Of a DNA stretch of 60,834 nucleotides, positions 8,315-15,516 are shown in pieces. The translations under genes and the position numbers were made by a program. The stretch comes from a virus. Every line of letters begins with the position of its first letter. Position 1 is the stretch's first letter. The stretch lies in IMG/VR virus record IMGVR_UViG_3300044972_001994, positions 1 to 60,834 of that record. The stretch is one strand, 5' to 3'. A model generated the notes under the pieces. The model did no database searches. It saw only the letters and a program-made list of their open reading frames with translations, and was not told where the DNA came from.

Positions 8315-8854
8315 ATGCTTACAATATTTGAAGGAGCTAGAAATTCCGGAAAAACCCATCTTGCAAACCTTGCAGCATCCTATAATAAAATTCCGATCTT
8401 TAAGTTCGAATTTGTGGATTGGTTTAATCTTTTAAAACTAGAAGACTCTTCAGAAGGAATACACCTATTTGCTCTTGGTAAAGAAATATCAATCCAACAG
8501 ATGAATCGGGAAGGTATTCTCCCTGATATGATAATGGATAGAGGATTTCTAACTGTAATCGTTTGGGGAATACTATCTAAGAGAATATCAGAAGAAAATG
8601 CTTACAAACAATTAGATCTAATAATTTCTCTCGGATTATTAAAAAATTCTAGAGTTTATTATATCCATGGGGACAATCCAAACAAGTCCAGCAGAAACAA
8701 AGATAATTGGGATTTCATGGACAATACTTCTATAGAAAAAAAACTCTATGAGAAGTTCATTAAATATCTTAAAGAGAATACAGATCCTTCCGAATTTGAA
8801 ATTTATGTTTTTGAAAACAAATTTGATGAATCATCTATAATTAAAGAATTATAA
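8315..8854 (+). CDS. P-loop kinase-like protein, possibly (deoxy)nucleotide kinase
   Basis: 179 residues. A Walker A motif GARNSGKT lies at residues 7-14 directly after a hydrophobic first strand. A DMIMDRG segment at 71-77 resembles the D-R-(Y/F) motif of thymidylate/deoxynucleoside kinases. The length fits small phage nucleotide kinases. Substrate residues cannot be assigned by eye, so another P-loop phosphotransferase is possible. It has no capsid tag, so it is probably a soluble enzyme in the infected cell. It is followed after 3 nt by asnB, suggesting co-translation. Confidence 0.6.
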   Translation: MLTIFEGARNSGKTHLANLAASYNKIPIFKFEFVDWFNLLKLEDSSEGIHLFALGKEISIQQMNREGILPDMIMDRGFLTVIVWGILSKRISEENAYKQLDLIISLGLLKNSRVYYIHGDNPNKSSRNKDNWDFMDNTSIEKKLYEKFIKYLKENTDPSEFEIYVFENKFDESSIIKEL

Positions 8855-8857
8855 TTT

Positions 8858-10258
8858 ATGTGTGGAATATTATTAACTCTAGATGGATCCGAATCTTCTC
8901 TAGGCTCAATTAAACATCGCGGGATAGAAAGAACAGTGGTTGAGAAGAATGGCGTGTTCTTATGTCACCATAGGCTCCCTATACAGACAGAAGATGGGGA
9001 TACTTGGAACCAACCAAGAGAAATATCCCCTGGAATTTATCTAATGTTCAACGGAGAGATTTTTAACTATGATAGGGTAGTTTATTCTTCAGATACAGAA
9101 TATCTTTGTACCCTCTTCGGAATGTATAAAGGTGGATCTTTTGAATTATTTACTGCTTTGTTCCTTCCACATATTCAATTATGGGATGGATTCTGGGCTA
9201 TCGTTATCTACGATTCGAATACAGGAGACATAATTTCTTTCACAGATCCACTCGGAAAGAAACCTTTATACTATAGCGAGAATGGAGAAATATGTTCAGA
9301 GATAAAAGGTCTTGCATACAATCAAAGTCCAATAGATCAAGTTTTCATTTCCGAAACTAGAAAATGGGGATACAATACTGATAACAGAACTCCATACACT
9401 GACGTAAAGAGATTTATACCAAATACAATTTACTACTACAATATAAAATCTCCAGATTTTAAAACCACTTACCCTGCTTATTATAAACTTTGGGATTCCC
9501 CTATTCCAGAACTTTATGAAAAGTCCTACGAAGATCACATGGATTGGCTTTGGAGAAAAATGATAGAGTCAGTTCAGAATAGATTGATCTCTAAAAATTA
9601 TCCAATCTCCCTCTTAATTTCAGGTGGTTTAGATTCTTCTATTATTGCAGCAATTCTTCAAGGAACAGACACTGATGTTACTTGGTATAGCATAGAAAAT
9701 GGAGAATCCGAATTTGTAAATATCTTATCCGAGAAATTTGACAAGAAAGTAAATTTTCTAAAGTATGATATGGATGATTCTTTGAATCAAATAATCTATC
9801 AATACTGGAACGAAACTCCTATTGATTTAGGATCTGTTATACCCCAGTATCATCTCTTCAAAGCAATCAAAGATAATAGCGACCATAGAATTGTTATAAG
9901 TGGGGACGGAGCAGATGAGTTATTTGGTGGATATAGAAGAATTCACGAGTATGATTCACAGGCTTCTGATATTTTTGAAGAGCTAACATATTACCATCTT
10001 CCAAGATTAGATAAAATGTCAATGGCTCATACTCTAGAATTGAGAAGTCCTTTTCTAAATCTAGAGATTGTTAGATTTGCTTTAAATCTTCCCCTTGAAT
10101 GGAGAAAGGATAAAAAAATTCTAAAAGATACTTTTGCTCCACTTCTCCCAGAGGAGATTATAAATAGGGATAAAGCTCCTCTTAAAAATCCAGGCATCAA
10201 GGAAGACAAGATAGCATACAGATATAAAGCCATAGATTTATTTCTCCAAGGTAGATAA
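8858..10258 (+). CDS. asnB: Asparagine synthetase (glutamine-hydrolysing), class II amidotransferase
   Basis: 466 residues, somewhat shorter than cellular AsnB (usually over 500). The glutaminase half starts with the catalytic Cys2 (MCGI) and keeps RLPI (39-42), FNGEIFNY (64-71) and SDTEY (78-82). The synthetase half has the PP-loop SGGLDSS (255-261), SGDGADELFGGY (348-359) and MAHTLELRSPFLN (389-401). Both sites look intact, so it should transfer ammonia from glutamine to a carboxylate, classically aspartate to asparagine with ATP to AMP. It lies in a late head-gene block 3 nt after a P-loop kinase-like gene. It could supply Asn for the Asn-rich virion proteins or amidate another acceptor; the acceptor is not decidable from sequence. 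Confidence 0.9.
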   Translation: MCGILLTLDGSESSLGSIKHRGIERTVVEKNGVFLCHHRLPIQTEDGDTWNQPREISPGIYLMFNGEIFNYDRVVYSSDTEYLCTLFGMYKGGSFELFTALFLPHIQLWDGFWAIVIYDSNTGDIISFTDPLGKKPLYYSENGEICSEIKGLAYNQSPIDQVFISETRKWGYNTDNRTPYTDVKRFIPNTIYYYNIKSPDFKTTYPAYYKLWDSPIPELYEKSYEDHMDWLWRKMIESVQNRLISKNYPISLLISGGLDSSIIAAILQGTDTDVTWYSIENGESEFVNILSEKFDKKVNFLKYDMDDSLNQIIYQYWNETPIDLGSVIPQYHLFKAIKDNSDHRIVISGDGADELFGGYRRIHEYDSQASDIFEELTYYHLPRLDKMSMAHTLELRSPFLNLEIVRFALNLPLEWRKDKKILKDTFAPLLPEEIINRDKAPLKNPGIKEDKIAYRYKAIDLFLQGR

Positions 10259-10275
10259 TTTACTATTTTAGAAAG

Positions 10276-10284
10276 GATATATAG
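10276..10284 (+). promoter_or_regulatory. Putative late promoter box GATATATAG
   Basis: GATATATAG lies 19 nt before the ATG at 10304 in the short gap after asnB. Spacing and sequence match the boxes at 2799 and 12112. Confidence 0.7.
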
Positions 10285-10303
10285 TCTAAAAATATTCTTA
10301 TAA

Positions 10304-10933
10304 ATGAGTAAAATTATAAAGAACTTTTCAGAATTTGAATCCGCAAATGAGGGATTTGATGTTACCAGTCTACTAGGAAATCTTGGAGACGTAGGAGCAG
10401 ATTTAGTAAAAAGTAAAGCAGCAGAATATCTATATGGATATTTAGGAATAAAACCCGAATCTCTGTTAGGGACTATTATCTCTAAATTAGTACAGACTGT
10501 AGATTTCAAAGAATACTGGGATATTATAACAGGAAAAGGAGATTTTCCTATAAGTAAAATTGCTCCTAAATTGGCAGATGCAACTATTGAGGTAGTTACA
10601 GACAAAGGTGTTGATGGAATTGCTTCATCTTTCAATTCAACTTTAGATAAGAACGGATTAATTTACAGAGCAATAAAAGAAATGATTACTAATCAATCTA
10701 GAAAAGCTGAATTTAGAGAAAATCTAATTTCTATGTATACTTCTATACTTACAGCAGGAAAAGGAGGTTTAAGTTCCCCTAAAAAGAGTCCTTTCACTTT
10801 TACCCCTTCAGAAGCAAAAACCTTGGCAAGTGACCCTGCACTAAAACAAAAAGCTGCTTCGGGATCTGGATCTACTGACTTGGTTCAATCTCTCTTTGGA
10901 GGAAAAGCATCAACAGGAACCACACAAGGATAA
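10304..10933 (+). CDS. Tagged probable internal head protein
   Basis: 209 residues. The N-terminus MSKIIKNFSEFESANEGFD has the block's tag pattern (basic, aromatic-x-E-F) and A-N-E|G at residues 14-17 as the likely cleavage site. The middle is Ala/Leu/Lys-rich with LLGNLGDVGADLVKSKAAEYL near residue 25, and the C-terminus is a low-complexity Gly/Ser/Thr tail. No enzymatic motif seen. First gene of a unit under the box at 10276. A packaged protein is inferred from the tag. Confidence 0.5.
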   Translation: MSKIIKNFSEFESANEGFDVTSLLGNLGDVGADLVKSKAAEYLYGYLGIKPESLLGTIISKLVQTVDFKEYWDIITGKGDFPISKIAPKLADATIEVVTDKGVDGIASSFNSTLDKNGLIYRAIKEMITNQSRKAEFRENLISMYTSILTAGKGGLSSPKKSPFTFTPSEAKTLASDPALKQKAASGSGSTDLVQSLFGGKASTGTTQG

Positions 10934-10951
10934 TAAAACAATTTAAAAATT

Positions 10952-11344
10952 ATGAATTTAGAAGACATTTCAAAAAGAGAAATTTTAGATTTTAAGAAAT
11001 TTAGATCTAAAGTTATGGACGATACATTTAAACCTTTAGCCCCAGAAAATCAAGATCCATTGAGTTCTGCAAAAACTGGTTTACACCAAATCAAAAGACA
11101 AGCTGCTTATGATTGGGTTGGATATGCAAATGCAGTATTTAGTCCAGATAAAGCTGGTATTACTTTCCCTGGATTTAATTCTCAAGGAGATAGAAATTAC
11201 GTAAATGGTGTTGGTGTGACTACTGTTGATTTACAAAATAAAGCAGCTCAGCCAAACTCGGTTTTCAATATGGATACCAGCGAATCTGAAAAATTTAATG
11301 CTAAAGAATTTAAAGTCCTAAGACTTAACGAATTCAAAGGCTAA
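10952..11344 (+). CDS. Hypothetical virion-associated protein
   Basis: 130 residues, not recognised. The N-terminal 25 residues are charged and helical (ISKREILDFKKFRSKV); the rest is polar with aromatic and Asn/Gly-rich stretches. A C-terminal RLNEFKG places an (I/L)-x-E site six residues from the end, which could allow C-terminal trimming. It follows the tagged 10304 gene by 18 nt. Its stop overlaps that of the convergent minus-strand gene. Confidence 0.45.
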   Translation: MNLEDISKREILDFKKFRSKVMDDTFKPLAPENQDPLSSAKTGLHQIKRQAAYDWVGYANAVFSPDKAGITFPGFNSQGDRNYVNGVGVTTVDLQNKAAQPNSVFNMDTSESEKFNAKEFKVLRLNEFKG

Positions 11345-12054
11345 TCTGGATCAATTTCCCTAAGGAATTTTTCCTTAGCAATTTTAAAAATCTCCGAGCT
11401 CTGATTAAAGGTCTCGGAGATTTCTATGATAATACAGGGGAATTTTTCCATAGAATCGACTCCTGCTGCAACTAGAATCTCGCACATAATAAATTCATAA
11501 GACATAGAATAGTAATCGTGCGGAATATAAATAGGCTTCATCATAACGCCTTTTTTAACTTCCTCCCCTATTCTAATTTCGGTTTTATTCCACCAGTAGG
11601 TAAAGATCTCGTTAGAAGTCATGCTTCTAAATATAACCATCCCATTCTTTTTATTATCGGTTACAACTTCTAGACTGTGGATCTTAATTTGATCCTCCAG
11701 ACTTCTTAAAAGTTTTAGACCACTCTCTGCATATTTTCCTAGCACTCGGAGAGAATTTTTTATTATCTCATCTATTTCTCTAACCTCATCATCTGAAAAA
11801 TACCCATTAACATAAGAATCCAGCAAATCTAAATCCTCTTCTGATAGATTCTCATCTAAGAAATTCTCTAGAGTTCTGTATTGGTAGAAATGGTCTAATT
11901 CTTTAGAAAGAGATAAGACAGTTCTAAGAGGTGAATGGAAGTTATCTTTTTTAATTTCTTGGCTGACCGATTTTAGAAAATCCAGAAGAATATAGTATTT
12001 TTCTTCGACGTCTATCGGATCTTTAAGAAACCAAACAGGACTCAGAGTTTTCAT
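11341..12054 (-). CDS. Hypothetical acidic protein on the minus strand
   Basis: 237 residues, rich in Glu, Asp, Leu and Ile, with no motif I recognise and no transmembrane segment. It is one of only two minus-strand genes in the window. Its own promoter-like box GAATATATAA lies 26 nt upstream (12081-12090 complement), so it is probably expressed with the late genes. The stop overlaps the stop of the plus-strand neighbour. Two perfect inverted repeats lie in its 3' end and may terminate opposing transcription. Confidence 0.6.
   Translation of the reverse strand: MKTLSPVWFLKDPIDVEEKYYILLDFLKSVSQEIKKDNFHSPLRTVLSLSKELDHFYQYRTLENFLDENLSEEDLDLLDSYVNGYFSDDEVREIDEIIKNSLRVLGKYAESGLKLLRSLEDQIKIHSLEVVTDNKKNGMVIFRSMTSNEIFTYWWNKTEIRIGEEVKKGVMMKPIYIPHDYYSMSYEFIMCEILVAAGVDSMEKFPCIIIEISETFNQSSEIFKIAKEKFLREIDPD
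11360..11378. other. Inverted repeat CTAAGGAA-ttt-TTCCTTAG
   Basis: A perfect 8-bp stem with a 3-nt loop, 16 nt after the plus-strand stop at 11344, inside the 3' end of the convergent minus-strand gene. It could act as a terminator for plus-strand transcription while remaining coding on the other strand. No long T-run follows, so activity is uncertain. Confidence 0.4.
11388..11423. terminator. Possible bidirectional terminator: 11-bp perfect inverted repeat
   Basis: AAATCTCCGAG (11388-11398) and CTCGGAGATTT (11413-11423) are perfectly complementary across a 14-nt loop. The stem has a GC-rich core and an AAA/TTT end, as in bidirectional terminators. It lies just downstream of a plus-strand unit and inside the antisense gene. 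A U-tract is short on the plus strand. Confidence 0.4.
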
Positions 12055-12080
12055 AGCCTTAATTTAGTTATTGAGTTAAC

Positions 12081-12090
12081 TTATATATTC
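12081..12090 (-). promoter_or_regulatory. Putative late promoter box GAATATATAA (minus strand)
   Basis: The reverse complement of 12081-12090 is GAATATATAA, 26 nt before the ATG at 12054. It is back-to-back with the plus-strand box at 12112-12120, giving a compact divergent promoter region. Confidence 0.55.
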
Positions 12091-12111
12091 GAATGATAAA
12101 AATTCAATTTA

Positions 12112-12120
12112 GATATATAG
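12112..12120 (+). promoter_or_regulatory. Putative late promoter box GATATATAG
   Basis: GATATATAG lies 19 nt before the ATG at 12140, the same spacing as at 10276 and 26936. Confidence 0.7.
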
Positions 12121-12139
12121 ACAAAAGAATCTAATTTAT

Positions 12140-12574
12140 ATGCCAAGAGTCGAAGATTATAATAGCTATTTTGCAGGAAAGAATAAAAATTTCTCTAATG
12201 AGCACTATTTCATTTCCAGTTTAGGTTACACAGATATTGTTGTTATTGGGAACCCACCAGAAATAACCAACGTAGATGATGCTAAGTGTGAAGTTGAATA
12301 TGAAGCTGTAGTTTCCAGAAATACAAAGGGGATAGATGGAATAGACTTCAAAATCCACAGAATAGAACTTGAGATAGCTGTAGATGATTATCCCAATGAT
12401 AAAAAAACTTTCGATTTTGAAATCGAACCTGGCATCAATATAAATCCAGAAATGGTAATGGCAGATCCCTTGGAATACATTCTTCCTACATATCCAACAC
12501 AGATTAGAATCGATATGAGAAAATCGATGGAAGTAAAAGATTTCAAGGTAATGGTAAGTTTTGGTAGAGACTAA
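12140..12574 (+). CDS. Hypothetical protein, possible tail/neck component
   Basis: 144 residues, acidic, with alternating beta-prone segments (DIVVIGNPPEI, CEVEYEAVV, IELEIAVDDYP, FKVMVSFGRD). It has no capsid tag, unlike the gene that follows. A small beta-rich virion protein is plausible, but no family is recognised. Its stop shares one base with the next ATG (TAATG), indicating translational coupling. Confidence 0.5.
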   Translation: MPRVEDYNSYFAGKNKNFSNEHYFISSLGYTDIVVIGNPPEITNVDDAKCEVEYEAVVSRNTKGIDGIDFKIHRIELEIAVDDYPNDKKTFDFEIEPGININPEMVMADPLEYILPTYPTQIRIDMRKSMEVKDFKVMVSFGRD

Positions 12575-13545
12575 TGAAATTCAATTCTGTATATAACTTT
12601 GACGATTATTCATATTCTCTTAATGAAGGAAATTCATATAAGAAAGATCTTGGAATCATAGGCCCCTTTTCGGATCAATGGGGGTATAAGATCAGAACTT
12701 CTTGCCCTTCCGAGGGGGGAGAAGAATCAGATTCAATTCTTCTAGCAGAAGAATCTGGAGACGGAAATATAATTTTAAAATACAATTACCCTGGAGGAAG
12801 TTCATCTCTTCCACTTTCTATGGGATGTTTTGATATTACCGGTTCTCCTAAGAACCCAATACTTCAGACTAGAAAAAATTCTAAATGGTGGGATGAAGAA
12901 AAACAAGAAGATTTTGATTCCTTTATAGATTCTTTTATCGAATCTAAATTTTTTACTGTTGATAAATCTGATTCTGCACACGAAGACATTTCCGATATCT
13001 TAGATCTTTTCGGAATAGAATCTGAAATTAAAAACATCGAAAAGAAAAAAGATCTACATTGGATTGCATATTTGGACAATGGATCAGAAATAGAACTTAG
13101 GAAAAAAAACGATAACAATTTTCTTAAAAGTTTAAAAATTTATCTGAATAAAGATTCATATTCCCCCGAGGTGGAAATACGTAAAGATGGAACTGGATTT
13201 GAAACTACTTTCTCTACTCCAAAGGGTAAGTTTACTAGAAGAGCAGAAAAATTTAGCGATGTGTATAAAGATCCAATTCATAAGTATCTTTTTCATTCTA
13301 GTATGAAGAAAGATCCGACTCTATATCATGAACCTGTTATGAATTATTTAAATTCAATTTTAAAAAATCACGACTGGAGACCTCCTTCTAAAAAAAATCC
13401 AGAAGAAGTAAAGTTAAGAGAATTTGAGATTAACAGGATTAAAAAGATGCTAACTAATACTATAGACGAATCTGCCCTGGATGAGATTTATTCTAGAGCT
13501 AGAGAAAAATATTCTAAAGACTCTCCCTCGACCCGAAACTCTTAA
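12574..13545 (+). CDS. Tagged probable internal head protein
   Basis: 323 residues. The N-terminus MKFNSVYNFDDYSYSLNEG shows the tag shared by this block, with SLNE|G at residues 15-19, nearly identical to the sites in the capsid protein and the 2832 protein. The body is charged and mixed alpha/beta (residues 55-90 Ser/Gly-rich, 130-230 Lys/Asp/Glu-rich), without a recognised domain. The start is fixed by the tag and the TAATG overlap with the gene before it. A candidate for delivery into the host with DNA; function unknown. Confidence 0.55.
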   Translation: MKFNSVYNFDDYSYSLNEGNSYKKDLGIIGPFSDQWGYKIRTSCPSEGGEESDSILLAEESGDGNIILKYNYPGGSSSLPLSMGCFDITGSPKNPILQTRKNSKWWDEEKQEDFDSFIDSFIESKFFTVDKSDSAHEDISDILDLFGIESEIKNIEKKKDLHWIAYLDNGSEIELRKKNDNNFLKSLKIYLNKDSYSPEVEIRKDGTGFETTFSTPKGKFTRRAEKFSDVYKDPIHKYLFHSSMKKDPTLYHEPVMNYLNSILKNHDWRPPSKKNPEEVKLREFEINRIKKMLTNTIDESALDEIYSRAREKYSKDSPSTRNS

Positions 13546-13639
13546 TTCTCAATTAACTATAAAAATAAGTTCACTATTATTTTATTTGGTCGGAAACATT
13601 ATATCTAAATCCGATATAATATAAAGAACCCAACATAAA

Positions 13640-14293
13640 ATGTTGAAATCGATAATAGCTAACATATTTAAAAAGAAAAATAAAATGAGTTTAGAAGATA
13701 AATCTCTAGAAGAATTAAGAGCCGAGCTGTCAAATTCGGATTTCCAATGGATTAAGGGAGAACAGACCGGAATGATTGAAAAATACGAAAGTGTTTCCGA
13801 GGAAAATTCCATGAAATTTATAAATTTTAAAGGTGGAAATAGAATCAACATTGAAATTCTAAGAGAATTCATGGACATTTTTCCTTCTTCTCCTGTAGAT
13901 TTTGGGATCAATCCAGCTCCAGCAAAAAATAATTCCCCACAGCCACCTAAGGAATCAAAGGTTAATTCTATAAAATATGATTCTACTGTTCAAGTTGGGG
14001 TAGAAGAATCTCCAATTTATAAACTTTTAAAGAAACAAAAGCCTAATTGGGTAAATGTTAATATAAGTTTAAAACTCAACCTTCCTACTAAATCTCTTTA
14101 TAATGTTTTAGTTTCTTCTTTTGAAGACGCAGACACAGAGATTTCGAACTATGTAACTGAAGGTGTTGAGATAGAAGACATTAGAAATGCAATTGCAGAA
14201 TCCATTAGAACCTCTTTCTACGACGCAAAGAAAAATTCAGATTCAAAGATCAATAAAAAAGAAATAGAAAAAAATGAACTTTCCGAAGATTAA
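13640..14293 (+). CDS. Hypothetical protein with basic N-terminal extension
   Basis: 217 residues, not recognised. The first 15 residues (MLKSIIANIFKKKNK) form a basic amphipathic segment; an internal Met16 at 13685, also after an A-rich leader, is an alternative start. Residues 16-80 are acidic and mixed, a Pro/Asn/Ser linker spans about 88-105, and a second charged domain follows. A degenerate promoter-like run GATATAATA lies at 13613-13621. The gene overlaps the Nudix gene by 20 nt. Confidence 0.5.
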   Translation: MLKSIIANIFKKKNKMSLEDKSLEELRAELSNSDFQWIKGEQTGMIEKYESVSEENSMKFINFKGGNRINIEILREFMDIFPSSPVDFGINPAPAKNNSPQPPKESKVNSIKYDSTVQVGVEESPIYKLLKKQKPNWVNVNISLKLNLPTKSLYNVLVSSFEDADTEISNYVTEGVEIEDIRNAIAESIRTSFYDAKKNSDSKINKKEIEKNELSED

Positions 14294-14864
14294 AACCATA
14301 CACGAAAACGATGAATTCCAATTCTTAGAATGTGGAAACTTTACAGGAATAAAACCTCTTTTTACTAATGTGGTAGTTATGCCTTTTACTTCTGACGATC
14401 AAGGTTTACCTTTATCGATTGGAGTTTTACACGAGCCAAATCCTTTTAGAGAGGGTGGAATTAATATCAGTCTAGTTACCGGATGCACCGAAGATGAAGA
14501 CGGAGATCTTCTTTCAACTGCTCAAAGAGAACTTTACGAAGAAACTGGTTTAAATGTACCTGACATCTCTAAATGGTATTATCTTGGATCTGTTACTTCT
14601 TCTAAATTCGTAGATCATGAACAGCCTTGTTTTGCTGTTGATGTGACTGGAGTATCTAGAGAAATACCAAAGACTGACGGAACAACAAAAGAATCCCAAT
14701 CCCAATTTAAATTTATACCAGCAAATGATGTCGTGAAAGCAAAAGACATATTTATTCCTGGTCTTTTTTTAAAGCTTTTCAAATACGTCTTAGGAATAGA
14801 CGTACAAGCTCCTTCAACCGATTTTGAATTTGGAGCAGAAAAATCAAACGATTTAGAGTCTTAA
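14274..14864 (+). CDS. Nudix hydrolase
   Basis: 196 residues. RELYEETGL at residues 85-93 exactly fits the second half of the Nudix box (R-E-U-x-E-E-x-G-U), which binds the metal and catalyses hydrolysis of nucleoside-diphosphate-linked substrates. The first half is unusual: Gly70 is 15 rather than 14 residues before Arg85, and acidic residues (EDEDGD, 73-78) stand where a single Glu is expected, implying a one-residue insertion in the loop. Substrate unknown: candidates are NDP sugars, Nudix housekeeping substrates or RNA caps. It overlaps the preceding gene by 20 nt. Confidence 0.8.
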   Translation: MNFPKIKTIHENDEFQFLECGNFTGIKPLFTNVVVMPFTSDDQGLPLSIGVLHEPNPFREGGINISLVTGCTEDEDGDLLSTAQRELYEETGLNVPDISKWYYLGSVTSSKFVDHEQPCFAVDVTGVSREIPKTDGTTKESQSQFKFIPANDVVKAKDIFIPGLFLKLFKYVLGIDVQAPSTDFEFGAEKSNDLES

Positions 14865-14875
14865 TATATACAAAA

Positions 14876-15130
14876 ATGAGCGAATCAAGAAGATATAGAA
14901 GAGCAATGGCAAAACAGTTTGGTCTACTTTCCAAAAAAGAAACTTTGGACCAAATGTTAGAAAGGTATAGAAGATCGATCCAAATGGGAGATCAATTTCA
15001 TACCCAACATCTACAAGACTTAAAAAATAAAGAAATTTTACGAGCTGAAGAAAATTCAGACACAGATAAAAAAGACTCTGAAGAATCAACCTCAGAGGAA
15101 AACCCTTACGGATTTTTAGGAAAGAGATAA
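14876..15130 (+). CDS. Small charged hypothetical protein
   Basis: 84 residues, very charged: a basic helix at the N-terminus (SRRYRRAMAKQFG), further helix to about residue 55, then an acidic Ser/Glu/Asp tail (residues 58-76) ending in NPYGFLGKR. Composition suggests an adaptor, chaperone or disordered assembly factor. An AATATATAC run lies only 4 nt before the ATG and overlaps the Nudix stop, too close for an ordinary promoter of this gene. Confidence 0.5.
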   Translation: MSESRRYRRAMAKQFGLLSKKETLDQMLERYRRSIQMGDQFHTQHLQDLKNKEILRAEENSDTDKKDSEESTSEENPYGFLGKR

Positions 15131-15131
15131 T

Positions 15132-15500
15132 TTGGAAGATAATTACTATTTTGAAGAAGATCAAATAGATCCTGGTGATCTGCAGGAAGTTAAATTTCTG
15201 TTGGCAGGATGTTCTATTAAAGAGGCAAAAAAGAAATATTGCTCTGACAAGGATCTGTTCATAGTGGATATTGGAAAAATCATCAAAGATCTTGGATATG
15301 ATTCAGATTCTCTTTCTAAAGAATCTGAATTTGTTATTAATTACTCAGTTACAAAGAAAATTACACAAGGAATATATAGTACTAAATGTAATGGAATATT
15401 AGTGGTACATAAGAACATCTCTTTAACTTTCGTAGAAAATTTAAAACATTTTTTAGAAGATTTAAATGAAGAGATTACTTATACCATCGAGATTCTATAA
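15132..15500 (+). CDS. Small hypothetical protein, TTG start
   Basis: 122 residues, acidic. The only plausible start is TTG at 15132, one base after the previous stop (TAATTTG); no internal Met codon lies near the N-terminus. Features: acidic N-terminus EDNYYFEEDQIDPGD, a Cys-containing helix, then beta-prone segments (GILVVHKNISLTFVENL). Position between small assembly-like genes and the tail block hints at tail assembly, but no family is recognised. Confidence 0.45.
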   Translation: MEDNYYFEEDQIDPGDLQEVKFLLAGCSIKEAKKKYCSDKDLFIVDIGKIIKDLGYDSDSLSKESEFVINYSVTKKITQGIYSTKCNGILVVHKNISLTFVENLKHFLEDLNEEITYTIEIL

Positions 15501-15516
15501 AAAATGTATTATATAA

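Noticed and set aside
10027-10635. 202-residue minus-strand open frame
   Set aside because: It lies antisense across the 3' end of asnB, a promoter box and a tagged gene; composition is that of a shadow frame and no domain was recognised.
14863-14871. AATATATAC as a promoter for the gene at 14876
   Set aside because: Only 4 nt separate it from the ATG and it overlaps the preceding stop codon; spacing does not match the other boxes.
15370-15380. AATATATAG inside the 15132 gene as a promoter for the 15517 gene
   Set aside because: It lies about 140 nt upstream of the next ATG, inside a gene; a similar run occurs inside the 35633 gene at about 37095, so chance is likely.
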